64,000 nt of DNA from Chryseobacterium lathyri (GCF_003290185.1 NZ_QNFY01000014.1:1-64000); one strand, 5' to 3'. Positions 6,876-16,388 are shown, numbered from the stretch's first letter. Program-made: numbers and translations. The notes: generated from the letters alone by a model not told the origin.

Positions 6876-9728
6876 TTAAAAATTGAAATTAACACCAAGC
6901 TGGCCTCTTATTCCGGAATAGGAGAGGTTCTCAACTCTGGATTTTTCTCCCATATAATACCGGTTGGGCTCGTTGAAAATATTATTCAGTTCTACAAACA
7001 GTCTGATATTTTTATTGATGCTGTACGACGTAGAAGCATCTACCGTAAAGTTTTTATCAAAATGCTGATAATGATCGGGACCGGCAGCTGTTCTTATTTC
7101 GCTGACGTAATCTCCCTTATAATTTCCAGCCAGACGGAGCATGAGCTTACTGGTTTCGAAAAATAATATGGTATTAAAAATATGCTTGGCCTGATTGGGA
7201 ATGGTCGTTTTCATGGTTCCGGTCTGTTTTCCGTTTTCATAGACGGGCATTTTCATTTCGGAATTGATATAGGTATAGTTTCCTTCAAAACCAAGATGTT
7301 TCAGAAATCCGGGAAGCCTTTCAAATCGTTTGGAGATTCCGATTTCGAAGCCGTATAGTTTTGCCCCTTCTAAATTTTTAGGAGTGGTAAAGGTGTATGG
7401 AAGTCCATTGATGTTAAGGATAGACTGGTCTTTGTAGATCAGATCGGTAATGTCCTTATAAAAAGCTCCGGCGGTGACAAGGTCAAGTTTTCCGAAATAG
7501 TTTTCAAACATCAGATCGAAATTATTGGAAAAAGTGGGGTTCAGCTGAGTATTTCCCTGGACAACAGTATTGGACAGATCATTGACAATAGTTCCCGGGT
7601 TGAGGTCATTAAAATCAGGTCTGGCAAAAGATCTGGTGTATGCGGCTCTCAGTATTCGATCTTTAGTTAATTTCCATTTCATATTGATCATAGGCAGAAA
7701 TAGGTTGTATTTTTTCCCGTCTTTAATATCTTCTGCCACAGTTCCGGACTTATCGGAAACTACTTTCTTGCCGTAGAAGGAAATATCATTATATTCATTT
7801 CTTACACCGCCCACCAGCTGAAAGTTCTCATTGACCCGCCATGTGCCCATTACATAGGTGGCCCACACATTTTCTGTTCCTCTGTAGGAGCTGGTCATGT
7901 TGGAATTGCTGTTCTTTCCGCTTACCTGCTGCAGTCCCAGAATATTTTGAGTAGCGGGATTATAAAATTGGTCGATCTGTCCATTAGTGATCTGGTTGAT
8001 CATGACTGACTGATAAGGATTACCGATAGGATTCATAAAACCTCCTTTAAATGGAAAAGGTGTCTGTTCAAACTGGCTCATATAGCTTAACGGAGATCCC
8101 GGAATACCCAGTGCTGATTTCGGCATCCAAACCAATACCGCAGCATCAACTACTTTTTCTTTATTATTGAATTTTGTTCCGAATTGAAGTTTAAAATGCT
8201 CCGAAACGGTATATTTCAGATCCACCTGACCCCGAAGATCGGTTTCGCTGTTACGATTCTGGCTGAGGATCACCTGATTCAGTTTTAGCTGGTTGGCAGA
8301 AACCGGGCTCTGATTATGAGGTAAGGTAAAGTCTGCCGGATCACCCGTTCCGCCTGGAGCATCCATGGCAAAGTATTTTCTGCCATCAGAAGCCAGGTTT
8401 CCATAGGTCATAGGCTGCACAAAATTGATGATCGGGTAGCCTCTGTCATGGTCTTCTAAATTTTCCGGAGAATTAAATTTAAAACTTGATCTGGCTTTAG
8501 ACAAAGACCAGTCTATTTCTAAGCGCTGGCCAATCTGATGGTTCCCACCCACCTGCATGGAATATAAATCGGTAAGATAATCGGCATGTCTTGCCTGAAG
8601 TGTTACATTCTTAGAGTCAAAATTAAAATAGGTTTCCCGCACAGACTGTCCGTCTTTGTACTGACTGTACAGCCCTTTGAAGTACAATTTATTTTTACTG
8701 TTGATGTCATAGTCCATTGCGTAATTGAACCCCAAAGTTCTTCTGTCTGCCAGATAATCACGAAGCTGTAACTGATTGATGGAATAAGATGCGGTCTGAT
8801 CTGCCAAACCATAATTGAAAATATTCCGCATTTGGTCTATAGCACTAGACCGTTGCCATATCACCGCAGAGGAAATGAATTTCAGCTTTTCTGTAATTTT
8901 GTTTCCATAAACGATGGAAGAGTTAAACGTTGGAGATTTGGACATATTTACATATCCGGTAGCAGTACTTATGGCCAGTGTTTCTTTGTTGGGGGATGTT
9001 TTTGTAATGAAATCCACATTTCCGCCGATAGCGTCGCCATCAAGATCAGGAGTCAGTGCTTTAGATAAACGTACACTTTGTATAAGCTCAGAAGGGAAGA
9101 TATCCATCTGGACTCCTCTGTTGGCATTATCACCACTTGCGCTCGGCATTCTGCTGCCATTCAATGTGGAAGAAGTCCATTGAACCGGAGTACCTCTCAC
9201 GGCAACAAAACGCCCTTCCCCCATATCCCTTTCAATGGAGACTCCCTGCATGCGCTGTACCGCATCTGCAGCATTACGGTCCGGTAATTTCCCGATAGCA
9301 TCTGCACTCAGAACTTCCGTAATGGTGTTAGAGTTTTTCTTCATGGTAATAGCCCGGGCCTGTGACGCTTTATAAGCGCTGGTGACCACTACTTCCTGAA
9401 TGGCATTCTCTTTCGCTTTTTTTTCGCCTAGGCTGATTAAGCCCAGATCAACCGCCTTCTTATCAGCGACTATAAAAGGTAAATATATACTTTCGTAACC
9501 TGAATATTCAATAATCAGTCTGTAATTTCCGTCAGGAATATTGCTTAATACAAAAGACCCGTCCGTATTCGACGTTATTTTTTCTGCTTTATTTTCTATA
9601 TAGATTAAAGCATTAGGCAGGTTTCCCTGCTGATCAGCCACAACACCATGCACTGTGGTTTGGGCCATCGTAAGGCCTCCCAGAAAAAAGCCAGCTGCAG
9701 TGGTTAAAAAAAATCTTCTTCGTAACAT
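6876..9728 (-). CDS. TonB-dependent outer-membrane receptor
   Basis: 950 residues. Signal peptide at the N-terminus (MLRRRFFLTTAAGFFLGG...), CarboxypepD_reg-like beta-sandwich at about 25-110 (VHGVVADQQGNLPNALIYIE), plug domain from about 125 (ITEVLSADAIGKLPDRNAADAVQRMQG is a plug signature), then a 22-strand barrel ending in the aromatic terminus GQLGVNFNF. I use the ATG at 9728: a longer frame reaches a TTG at 9746, but that TTG lies inside a -7-like element (CATCTTTG, 9750-9743). The gene precedes the PI-PLC-like gene by 24 bases. The plug motif DLDGDAIGGNVDFITK is close to that of the receptor at 33471-36281, so the two receptors belong to one subfamily. Confidence 0.9.
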   Translation of the reverse strand: MLRRRFFLTTAAGFFLGGLTMAQTTVHGVVADQQGNLPNALIYIENKAEKITSNTDGSFVLSNIPDGNYRLIIEYSGYESIYLPFIVADKKAVDLGLISLGEKKAKENAIQEVVVTSAYKASQARAITMKKNSNTITEVLSADAIGKLPDRNAADAVQRMQGVSIERDMGEGRFVAVRGTPVQWTSSTLNGSRMPSASGDNANRGVQMDIFPSELIQSVRLSKALTPDLDGDAIGGNVDFITKTSPNKETLAISTATGYVNMSKSPTFNSSIVYGNKITEKLKFISSAVIWQRSSAIDQMRNIFNYGLADQTASYSINQLQLRDYLADRRTLGFNYAMDYDINSKNKLYFKGLYSQYKDGQSVRETYFNFDSKNVTLQARHADYLTDLYSMQVGGNHQIGQRLEIDWSLSKARSSFKFNSPENLEDHDRGYPIINFVQPMTYGNLASDGRKYFAMDAPGGTGDPADFTLPHNQSPVSANQLKLNQVILSQNRNSETDLRGQVDLKYTVSEHFKLQFGTKFNNKEKVVDAAVLVWMPKSALGIPGSPLSYMSQFEQTPFPFKGGFMNPIGNPYQSVMINQITNGQIDQFYNPATQNILGLQQVSGKNSNSNMTSSYRGTENVWATYVMGTWRVNENFQLVGGVRNEYNDISFYGKKVVSDKSGTVAEDIKDGKKYNLFLPMINMKWKLTKDRILRAAYTRSFARPDFNDLNPGTIVNDLSNTVVQGNTQLNPTFSNNFDLMFENYFGKLDLVTAGAFYKDITDLIYKDQSILNINGLPYTFTTPKNLEGAKLYGFEIGISKRFERLPGFLKHLGFEGNYTYINSEMKMPVYENGKQTGTMKTTIPNQAKHIFNTILFFETSKLMLRLAGNYKGDYVSEIRTAAGPDHYQHFDKNFTVDASTSYSINKNIRLFVELNNIFNEPNRYYMGEKSRVENLSYSGIRGQLGVNFNF

Positions 9729-9742
9729 TTTATAAATTTTGC

Positions 9743-9750
9743 ACAAAGAT
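9743..9750 (-). promoter_or_regulatory. Putative -7 element for the TonB receptor/PLC operon
   Basis: Minus-strand CATCTTTG matches the Bacteroidota -7 consensus TAnnTTTG at 7 of 8 defined positions allowing the first base; it lies 15 bases upstream of the chosen ATG at 9728. No clear TTG -33 box was found. Confidence 0.4.
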
Positions 9751-9876
9751 GTTTTCCCTGAGAAAGAATTCAGTTCATTTAAATTTTAACAGACTTGTTT
9801 AGATTTGAACATTATTTAATGTGTTGATTTTTAGATATTTGTATTTGTTAAATAATTGTAATATAGCATTTGGACG

Positions 9877-10932
9877 TTATAAAACATGATCTGTTGGCAG
9901 GCAGTTGAACTCTTTTTTGAAATATTTGTAAAAGGTAGACTTGGACTTAAATCCGCATTGGTAGGCTAGATCCGTAACATTGGAATCAGGCTCTTCTTCC
10001 TGCATGCGTTTGAACTGTAAAACACGGTTACGGTTGGTATATTCATGAAAGTTGGAAGAAAGATATTGGCTGAACGTAATGGTAAGATCGGTTCTGGAAA
10101 TAGATAAATACTGTGAAAGCTGCTCCAGGGTAAAGTCTTCATCCAGATAGATAATGCTTTTGTCATAAAATTCCTCTATAGAAGATTTTACCTTCTCAAA
10201 ATCTATTTTAGAAAGATCCTTGTATTGGTATTTTTCCTTAAAAAGAGGCTCTTCAGGGACTATAAGGGTGTCTTTTTTCTGCTGTTCGTGGTACGTTAAA
10301 ATATAAACGTACAATATCCAGGCAAACTGGATTAAAAATGAAAGGTTATACATTTTTTGAAACAGAAGAATATCCAGCCCTAATTTGTAGCTTGACCAGA
10401 AAACCAAAACACTCCCTAACACAAAAGATAAAAATAGCCGGAATTTTTTTATAAAAGGGTTTTCGATCTTTTTTTGATACTGGGACAATAGAACAATACA
10501 GATGAAAAGACTTCCTGTCCAATAATGAATATAATAATTGGCAAAATACTTTGAGTACAAGTTAATAATCAGATCTCCTTCTTTGTAACCGAATAGCTTT
10601 GCTGACAATCCAAAGGTATGGATGAGAACGATCAGAGAGAAAGGGTAGAGCAGGTATTTCAGTTTGTCCCGGTGTTTGAAATTAATCAGATAAAAAGTAA
10701 TGTACAGAAATATCAAACCCTTAAAAACTCTCAGACTGCCCGGTATTTCATAAAGAATAGATTCATATCCGAATCTTTGGATGATGAAATATTCATAGCC
10801 CATATCCACTACTACGGTCACAATGTAGAGCAATAGCATATTGTGAAAAGACTTTCTGTTCTTGGCAAGACAGAGTAAGACAGCCAGCGTAATTACAGCC
10901 TGCAGGATAACAACCATTAAAATGTACAACAT
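9877..10932 (-). CDS. Membrane-bound AraC family regulator
   Basis: 351 residues from the ATG at 10932 (the frame extends to a TTG at 10962, less likely). The first ~220 residues contain about seven hydrophobic helices (LYILMVVILQAVITLAVLL, NMLLLYIVTVVVDM, FRLFLSFVLGSVLVFW and others); the C-terminus has an AraC-type helix-turn-helix pair (FTLEQLSQYLSISRTDLTIT; VTDLAYQCGFKSKSTFYKYF). This architecture, a 7-helix membrane sensor joined to AraC DNA-binding helices, is common in Flavobacteria. It lies 148 bases upstream of the TonB receptor on the same strand and may regulate it; this is inferred from position only. Ligand unknown. Confidence 0.8.
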   Translation of the reverse strand: MLYILMVVILQAVITLAVLLCLAKNRKSFHNMLLLYIVTVVVDMGYEYFIIQRFGYESILYEIPGSLRVFKGLIFLYITFYLINFKHRDKLKYLLYPFSLIVLIHTFGLSAKLFGYKEGDLIINLYSKYFANYYIHYWTGSLFICIVLLSQYQKKIENPFIKKFRLFLSFVLGSVLVFWSSYKLGLDILLFQKMYNLSFLIQFAWILYVYILTYHEQQKKDTLIVPEEPLFKEKYQYKDLSKIDFEKVKSSIEEFYDKSIIYLDEDFTLEQLSQYLSISRTDLTITFSQYLSSNFHEYTNRNRVLQFKRMQEEEPDSNVTDLAYQCGFKSKSTFYKYFKKEFNCLPTDHVL

Positions 10933-11102
10933 AGCCAGTTTAAATCTGTCCAAAATTATCAATAAACAGGAAGGATGCTTTTAACAGATCATTAAATTTT
11001 TGGTATTTTTATAAAAAGTTTTCAGGAACTCATGTTCATCTTCAAAAGTATAAGTGTTCAATAGATAAATATGTAGTTTTAAATTAAAAGTAAACAGCAG
11101 GC

Positions 11103-12098
11103 ATGAAATTGAAATTAGGGATCCTGGACCAATCTCCGACCATTGAAGGGGGCAGTTCACTACAGGCATTGAAGAACAGCATTGATCTGGCGCTGTTTGC
11201 TGATAAAGCAGGATTTCATAGTGTCATCTATTCCGAACATCACGGGGTGGAAGCGTATGGAAGTTCAAGTCCTGAAATTCTGTCTGCCATCATATTAAGC
11301 AAAACTGAACGAATCAAAGTAGGAACCGGAGGGATCATGATGAAAAATTATTCGGCCTACAAGATCGCAGAATGGGCCAAAATGCTGGAAAGTCTTTATC
11401 CGGAACGGTTTGTCCTGGGTTTGGGGAAAGCTCCGGGAGGATTAAAAGATGCCGTATCCGCATTGAATAACCACCGCCCCGTTGTTTTATCCAGTCAGGA
11501 AACTAAACTTGAAGAGATCATACAATACATTAAAGAAGAGAAGGGAGTCTATGAAGAGCTTATTGCCCAGCCAAAAGGCCTTACTCACCTGCCTGAAATC
11601 CTATGGCTTGGCTCCGGAATTCAATCTGCCAGGGAAGCAGCTCAACATGGCGTGGGGTATTCATATGCTGATTTTATGAGAAATGATCAGGGGACGAAAA
11701 GTACCGAAACTTATTTAAGCGAATTCGATAGAAACCAGTACAGTCCGGTTCCTTCGCTCCAGGTGGCTGTTGCGGTATCTGTAGCAGAAGATCTGAAATC
11801 AGCTCAATACAATGCCTACGGAATGGCTTATCAGTTTCTGCAGGCAAGGCATATACAGGCGCCGGAAGCACTTCTTCCCTCAGAAACAGTTGAACAGAGA
11901 ATATTGGGAAGTGAAGATGAAGAAGAATTTTTTAAAATCCTGGATCATATCATTACAGATACACCGGGAAATATTTCAGCGAGGCTCCGGGAAAAAGCGG
12001 ACGAGTATGGTACGGATGAATTAATCATTCTCTGTAATATGTTTAAAGAAACAGACCGTATAGATACCTATAAAAGTATTATATTGGCAAACGTATAA
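11103..12098 (+). CDS. LLM-class flavin-dependent oxidoreductase (MsnO8-like)
   Basis: 331 residues, matching the luciferase-like monooxygenase TIM barrel. Seen features: N-terminal LKLGILDQSPTIEGGS, SVIYSEHHGVEAYGSSSPEI (the family's typical YSEHH/SSP segment), IKVGTGGIMMKNYSAYKIAE, and PERFVLGLGKAPGG. In this group flavin is supplied as FMNH2 or F420; Bacteroidota normally use FMN. Members act on varied small organic compounds and the substrate cannot be named. A small conserved-looking gene follows after 13 bases, likely co-transcribed. Confidence 0.85.
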   Translation: MKLKLGILDQSPTIEGGSSLQALKNSIDLALFADKAGFHSVIYSEHHGVEAYGSSSPEILSAIILSKTERIKVGTGGIMMKNYSAYKIAEWAKMLESLYPERFVLGLGKAPGGLKDAVSALNNHRPVVLSSQETKLEEIIQYIKEEKGVYEELIAQPKGLTHLPEILWLGSGIQSAREAAQHGVGYSYADFMRNDQGTKSTETYLSEFDRNQYSPVPSLQVAVAVSVAEDLKSAQYNAYGMAYQFLQARHIQAPEALLPSETVEQRILGSEDEEEFFKILDHIITDTPGNISARLREKADEYGTDELIILCNMFKETDRIDTYKSIILANV

Positions 12099-12111
12099 TC
12101 ACATATCCCTC

Positions 12112-12474
12112 ATGAGCTATAATATCCAGTTATTCAGCATTGAAACAAAAGAAAAAGAGAAGGCCGCCGATGACGACAGCTTTTTTGACCGTGAAGAAAA
12201 TCTTGTTCCATTCACGGGAGAACAGATAGCGGGATTGAAAGAACGCCTTTTAAAGTATAAATATGCATTGGTAAGAGAAGATGAAACGGGAATTCATTTC
12301 AGCCATTCTGATGAAGATTTTGGAAATGCCTTACTTACCGATAAAGGCCTTTATTTCAATGCAAATTTGAGTGAAAGTTCCATTTTTGAAGTAGGAATGA
12401 CTGCATCTGAGTTTACAGATACGGGTGAATTTGCAAAATATGACCCGCAGAATGAAGGCTGGGAAGAATTCTAA
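12112..12474 (+). CDS. Small acidic protein of unknown function
   Basis: 120 residues, strongly acidic, no signal peptide or membrane segment. It starts 13 bases after the flavin oxidoreductase stop, suggesting co-expression. It looks like a compact alpha/beta protein with an Asp/Glu-rich front (AADDDSFFDREENLVPF) and a conserved-looking middle (GIHFSHSDEDFGNALLTDKGLYFNAN). I do not recognise the family. Codon use and the tight spacing argue that it is a real gene. Confidence 0.65.
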   Translation: MSYNIQLFSIETKEKEKAADDDSFFDREENLVPFTGEQIAGLKERLLKYKYALVREDETGIHFSHSDEDFGNALLTDKGLYFNANLSESSIFEVGMTASEFTDTGEFAKYDPQNEGWEEF

Positions 12475-12481
12475 ATCTCAA

Positions 12482-13342
12482 CTATAGTTTTTTAAAATTC
12501 TGCAGCGTTTCTATGACTCCTTCAGGTTTTTCATTTTCAAAAATACCAGATTCTAAAACCCTTTCAAAGGTTTGCGCAGTTCCGGAAGCAATGATGTTAG
12601 GGAGATTTTCACTTTCCAGCATTTCGGCCAGACCTTTCATTTCATCAATTCTTCTCACAATGTGCTGAGGATAGGTAGGCGTTGTTTTCATGAGGTCCTG
12701 ATAGGTTCCCGGAAGGAATTCCTGAAGACTTTCGTTCAGTTCATCCAGGATACCGAAATGGGCTGCTGCAGTCATGGTTTCAAAAAACAGGGCGTTCATT
12801 CCTTTATTCACCATAGAAAATAGGAGTTTGTATGCTGATGCTGCCTCTGTTTTTTCACCGGCATCTTTTATTTTAAAAACAGGAGCAAACAGATTGATAA
12901 ACAAATTTCCGTACATACCGCTCACCACCAACACAGCATGGTCAGGAATATCTTTGGAAGCTCCCATTACTGCTCCATTCACGAATGGAATATCTATTGA
13001 CAAGAATAGTTGCTCAATAGTAGCGGCAAGAGCTGGAGTATTAGAGTTTAAATCGACATAGAGAGGGCAGTTTGAAGCTTTTTCCAGACAGAAAATAATA
13101 CTTTCTGCTACTTTCAGGCTTCCTTCCGGGCTGGTAAGCGAAAGGATAACATCAGCCTGCTCAACAGTATCCTGAAGAGAATGAGTATCAATAATTCCTA
13201 ATTCTTTTATATTCTGTAATGTTCTTTCCGACCTTCCTTCTCCTGCAGTGATAACTTTAAAGTTGTGGTTTATAAGTGCTTTTGCTATTTGGGTTCCCAT
13301 ATCTCCAGGGAACAGAACTGCAATAATGGGCTGAGTTTTCAA
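12482..13342 (-). CDS. NAD(P)-binding oxidoreductase, 6-phosphogluconate/3-hydroxyisobutyrate dehydrogenase-like
   Basis: 286 residues from a TTG at 13342. The N-terminus holds the Rossmann motif IAVLFPGDMGTQIAKALI; the middle has the family's VDLNSNTPALAATIEQLF and FVNGAVMGASKDIPDHAVLVVSG segments; the C-terminal helices resemble the DUF1932/phosphogluconate-dehydrogenase C-domain (KLLFSMVNKGMNALFFETMTAA, which places a Lys in the catalytic position). The frame continues upstream to another TTG at 13381, but a TATCTTCG -7-like box lies at 13378-13371, so that start is unlikely; no ATG is available, which is unusual. Divergent from a Crp/Fnr-type regulator. Substrate unknown. Confidence 0.75.
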   Translation of the reverse strand: MKTQPIIAVLFPGDMGTQIAKALINHNFKVITAGEGRSERTLQNIKELGIIDTHSLQDTVEQADVILSLTSPEGSLKVAESIIFCLEKASNCPLYVDLNSNTPALAATIEQLFLSIDIPFVNGAVMGASKDIPDHAVLVVSGMYGNLFINLFAPVFKIKDAGEKTEAASAYKLLFSMVNKGMNALFFETMTAAAHFGILDELNESLQEFLPGTYQDLMKTTPTYPQHIVRRIDEMKGLAEMLESENLPNIIASGTAQTFERVLESGIFENEKPEGVIETLQNFKKL

Positions 13343-13473
13343 TATTAATAATTTTTGAATGTTGAATATTCGAAGATACAAATCTCTTTAATTTTTTTCA
13401 GTTGTCACACACATTGTATCGATACGGTTTATTGATAAAACTGATTCATAAAGGAACTGTTCCGGATTTTGCT

Positions 13474-13481
13474 TAATTTTG
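13474..13481 (+). promoter_or_regulatory. -7 element of the Crp/Fnr regulator promoter
   Basis: TAATTTTG, an exact match to TAnnTTTG, 25 bases upstream of the ATG at 13507. No good -33 TTG at the usual spacing. Confidence 0.45.
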
Positions 13482-13506
13482 ATCCTTACTGCAGTACTTT
13501 ATTATA

Positions 13507-14088
13507 ATGAATAAGTCCCCGATTAATAATTATTTCCATTCCTTATTTGACATCAAAGAAGAAGTGGTTGGAAAAATCACAGAGACATTCAGTCACTTTG
13601 AACTCAAAGCGAATGAAGTTTTGTTGAATAAAGATGAGATCAGTACCAAAACATTTTTCCTGGAAAAAGGCTATGTCCGTTCCTTTATCCTTAATGAGGA
13701 CAACGAAGAAATTACCACTAATATTTATGCAGCGCCCTGTTTTGTCAACGACTTTCTGTCGTTTTTCAGACAGCAGCCTGCGAAAGAAATATACCAAACC
13801 ATTACTGCATGTTCTTTTTGGGAAACAGGTTTGGAAAATGTACAGCACAACTTTCATAACATCCCGGAATTCAGAGAATTCAGTAGGCTTCTTTTTGTTC
13901 TTAATTATTACAGCATTCACGACCGGTTGATCGAAATGGCCAGCCAGAAAGCTTCCACCAGATATTTTAATCTGATGAAAAAGCATCCCGATATTTTCCA
14001 GTTTGTTCCTCTGAAGATCATCGCTTCTTACCTGGGAATTAAAGACAGCTCATTAAGCCGCATCAGAAGAGATATTCATAAAATGTAA
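13507..14088 (+). CDS. Crp/Fnr family transcriptional regulator
   Basis: 193 residues. An N-terminal cyclic-nucleotide-binding-like beta barrel (KANEVLLNKDEISTKTFFLEKGYVRSFILNEDNEEIT) is followed by a long dimer helix and a C-terminal helix-turn-helix (VPLKIIASYLGIKDSSLSRIRRDI). The phosphate-binding Arg/Glu of true cAMP receptors is not evident, as is common in this Bacteroidota group, so the ligand is unknown. Divergent from the NAD(P)-binding oxidoreductase gene, which it may control. Confidence 0.85.
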   Translation: MNKSPINNYFHSLFDIKEEVVGKITETFSHFELKANEVLLNKDEISTKTFFLEKGYVRSFILNEDNEEITTNIYAAPCFVNDFLSFFRQQPAKEIYQTITACSFWETGLENVQHNFHNIPEFREFSRLLFVLNYYSIHDRLIEMASQKASTRYFNLMKKHPDIFQFVPLKIIASYLGIKDSSLSRIRRDIHKM

Positions 14089-14244
14089 CCGTACAGGTTT
14101 TAGAATTGGAGGGTTTTTGGGTTTGAGAGTATAGGAGTGTATTGAGTTGCTGGTTAAAATAACGTTGCTGGTTCCTTGACTTTATCATTTACTATTCACT
14201 TGCAAAGCAAAATTAACGATTGACATTTTCTAATATTAATAAAA

Positions 14245-14272
14245 GTCTCAGGTCTCAGGTCTCATGTCTGAA
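14245..14272. repeat. Four degenerate heptamers (GTCTCAG type)
   Basis: GTCTCAG, GTCTCAG, GTCTCAT, GTCTGAA in direct succession in the gap between the Crp/Fnr gene and the ketopantoate-reductase-like gene. Its 7-base period equals that of the tandem array at 18366-18445. Confidence 0.7.
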
Positions 14273-14341
14273 ATCTAATTTCTTTTCATTTGTCAAGTGA
14301 TATATTAGAATTTGGATCTCATCTTTGTTAAAAATAAATTT

Positions 14342-15277
14342 ATGAGCAAAAAACATATTGCGGTGCTTGGATTGGGTGGAGTAGGCGGATATTTCGGTTT
14401 TAAAATCAACCAGGAAAATGAGTCTTCCAAAAAATATAAAGTCAGTTTTGTAGCAAGAGGAGAAACCTATCAGAAGGTAAAAGAAAAAGGACTGGTTCTT
14501 CTCTCGCCTGAGCACCCTGTAGATCATACTTATCCTGATGCCATAGAGCAGAATATCAGTGATGTGAAAAATGCAGACTTACTATTGATCTGTGTAAAAG
14601 AATATGACCTGGAAAATATTTGCCAGCAGCTTAAAGAGGTGATCAGCAGCGAAACAGTACTGCTTCCCATGATGAATGGTGCGGATATTTACGAAAGAAT
14701 TAGAAAAATAATTCCTGATAACGTTATTCTGCCGACTTGTCTCTATGTAGCTTCCCATATCAAAGAAAAAGGAATTGTAGAGCATAAAGGAAAAGCAGGG
14801 AAAATGATTGTAGGAAGAGATCCTGAACATTTTTCTGCGGATGTGGATTGGATTGTTGATATATTGAAAGAAAGTAAAATTGATTTTGATTTTAAAGATA
14901 ATTCACTGGCAGATATTTGGACGAAATATATTTTCATTGCCAGTTTCGGACTGGTGACAGCTAAACATAATTCTTCCATTGGAATGGTATGCACAGATGA
15001 AAATCAGAGAACTGAAGCTTCCGAAATCATGAAAGAAATTAAAAGGATCGCTGACAAAAAAAGAATTGCTCTGGATGAAGATATTATTCAGAAAACATTT
15101 GAAAAAGCAGCTACATTTCCTTTTGAAACTCCGACATCTCTACAACTTGACGTCAACTCCGGAAAAGAAAATAATGAACTTGAATTATTAGGGGGTGCCG
15201 TTTTGAATTTCGGAAAAGAATTGAGTATTGAAACGCCTGTCACACAGAAAATTTATAATGAAATAAAAGCCTTATAA
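14342..15277 (+). CDS. Ketopantoate reductase family protein (ApbA/PanE-like)
   Basis: 311 residues from the ATG at 14342 (a TTG 30 bases upstream in frame is not needed). N-terminal Rossmann motif IAVLGLGGVGGYFGFKI; NADP-binding fold continues to LLLICVKEYDLENICQQLKE; the C-terminal helical domain has the family signature KYIFIASFGLVTAKHNSSIGMV and SLQLDVNSGKENNELELLGG, which resembles the conserved S-x-x-x-D-x-x-x-G-x-x-x-E motif of 2-dehydropantoate 2-reductase. It may make pantoate for CoA, but paralogues with other 2-keto acid substrates are common, so I give no symbol. Single gene with its own terminator. Confidence 0.8.
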   Translation: MSKKHIAVLGLGGVGGYFGFKINQENESSKKYKVSFVARGETYQKVKEKGLVLLSPEHPVDHTYPDAIEQNISDVKNADLLLICVKEYDLENICQQLKEVISSETVLLPMMNGADIYERIRKIIPDNVILPTCLYVASHIKEKGIVEHKGKAGKMIVGRDPEHFSADVDWIVDILKESKIDFDFKDNSLADIWTKYIFIASFGLVTAKHNSSIGMVCTDENQRTEASEIMKEIKRIADKKRIALDEDIIQKTFEKAATFPFETPTSLQLDVNSGKENNELELLGGAVLNFGKELSIETPVTQKIYNEIKAL

Positions 15278-15315
15278 GCTGAGATATTTTGTTTCTAAAA
15301 ACAAGTCATAAAATG

Positions 15316-15337
15316 AAAGCGGGTTTATTCCCGCTTT
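15316..15337. terminator. Hairpin terminator
   Basis: Perfect 8-bp stem AAAGCGGG / CCCGCTTT with a 6-base loop (TTTATT), ending in T's; lies between converging genes ending at 15277 (+) and 15371 (-) and can serve both. Confidence 0.85.
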
Positions 15338-15370
15338 TATATTGGTTTCTAATTAATGTGTTCACTTATC

Positions 15371-15718
15371 TTAAGAGTGAAGGAATTTTTTGCGGCTGAA
15401 TAAAATGTCATCGGTTTCACGGTGCTCAGGATCATCTACACAGCAATCTACCGGGCATACCGTTTTACACTGCGGCTCCTCATGAAATCCTTTACATTCT
15501 GTACATTTTCCCGGAACTATATAGTAAACGTCGTCCGAATAAGCCTGTTGGTAAGCTCCTGCATCTGTTTCCGCTCCATCCGGAAAGATTACTTTTCCGG
15601 AAAGCTTTGTTTTATCCTGCCACCTCCAGTCAACAGCACCTTCATAGATTGCTGAATTAGGACATTCGGGTTCACAGGCTCCGCAGTTAATGCAGTCATC
15701 GGTTATTGTAATAGCCAT
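15371..15718 (-). CDS. 4Fe-4S dicluster ferredoxin
   Basis: 115 residues, cytoplasmic electron carrier. Two cluster motifs are visible: CINCGACEPECP at residues 9-20 and CTECKGFHEEPQCKTVCPVDC near residues 72-92, the second with the long spacer typical of YfhL/alvin-type ferredoxins. It lies 110 bases downstream of the FMN reductase on the same strand, so it may be read with the sod-DUF2480-reductase group or separately. A role in low-potential electron transfer is certain in kind; the partner enzyme is not known. Confidence 0.9.
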   Translation of the reverse strand: MAITITDDCINCGACEPECPNSAIYEGAVDWRWQDKTKLSGKVIFPDGAETDAGAYQQAYSDDVYYIVPGKCTECKGFHEEPQCKTVCPVDCCVDDPEHRETDDILFSRKKFLHS

Positions 15719-15828
15719 ATTATATTTTTTTAAAAAGATTTAAAAGAGATTTCTCCTGACTTGTTATGGTCCGAGAAATCTCCGTCTAAACATAACTTAA
15801 ATGAAATAGCAATGGGTTATAATTTTTA

Positions 15829-16383
15829 CTATATCTTTCCTATTCTCTTGGTAGTTGCAATGCCGATCATCTGATCAAATTTAGCAGAATATAAAGAAGA
15901 TATTTTTGCCGGATCTTCCGGATCAAATAATGCTGATCTGATAATAGGTATGCTGAAAGGAAGAGGCCATGCCCGCAGAGATTTTGCAACCGCATCCATA
16001 GTATTGATGCCCTGCATAGCCTGCAGGCCATCTGCCCAGCAAACCAGGCCAACCGTTTTATCCGTGAGATAAGGCTGATAATGATTGGCTGTAACTTCAA
16101 GCCAGTCCAGACAGTTTTTCATTACTCCCGGAATACTGCCGTGATAAAGCGGAGCTAACCAGAAGTGAATATCTGCCTCCAGAAATAGCTGGCACATGCG
16201 TTCTACAGCCAAAGGAGTTTTAGTAAGGGCAGTGTCAAAAAGTGGAATTCCCGAATCTGCCAATGTAAAGATCTCTGTCTGGAAGCCTGATTGCTCCAGC
16301 CTTTCTGCAAAGTATCGGGAAATTCGTCCGGAAGTAGATTCAGGTCTTTTTTCTAAAGAACCGTTTAATATAAGTGCTTTCAT
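15829..16383 (-). CDS. NADPH-dependent FMN reductase family protein
   Basis: 184 residues with the flavodoxin-like fold of this family: MKALILNGSLEKRPESTSGRI binds the FMN phosphate, and IHFWLAPLYHGSIPGVMKNCLDWL is the conserved FMN isoalloxazine-binding segment. It uses NAD(P)H to reduce FMN or quinones. It follows the DUF2480 gene by 5 bases and sod is next upstream, so the three form an operon that starts at the sod promoter with the SufR-type operator, which fits a redox/iron-stress role (inference). Confidence 0.85.
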   Translation of the reverse strand: MKALILNGSLEKRPESTSGRISRYFAERLEQSGFQTEIFTLADSGIPLFDTALTKTPLAVERMCQLFLEADIHFWLAPLYHGSIPGVMKNCLDWLEVTANHYQPYLTDKTVGLVCWADGLQAMQGINTMDAVAKSLRAWPLPFSIPIIRSALFDPEDPAKISSLYSAKFDQMIGIATTKRIGKI

Positions 16384-16388
16384 TGCTT

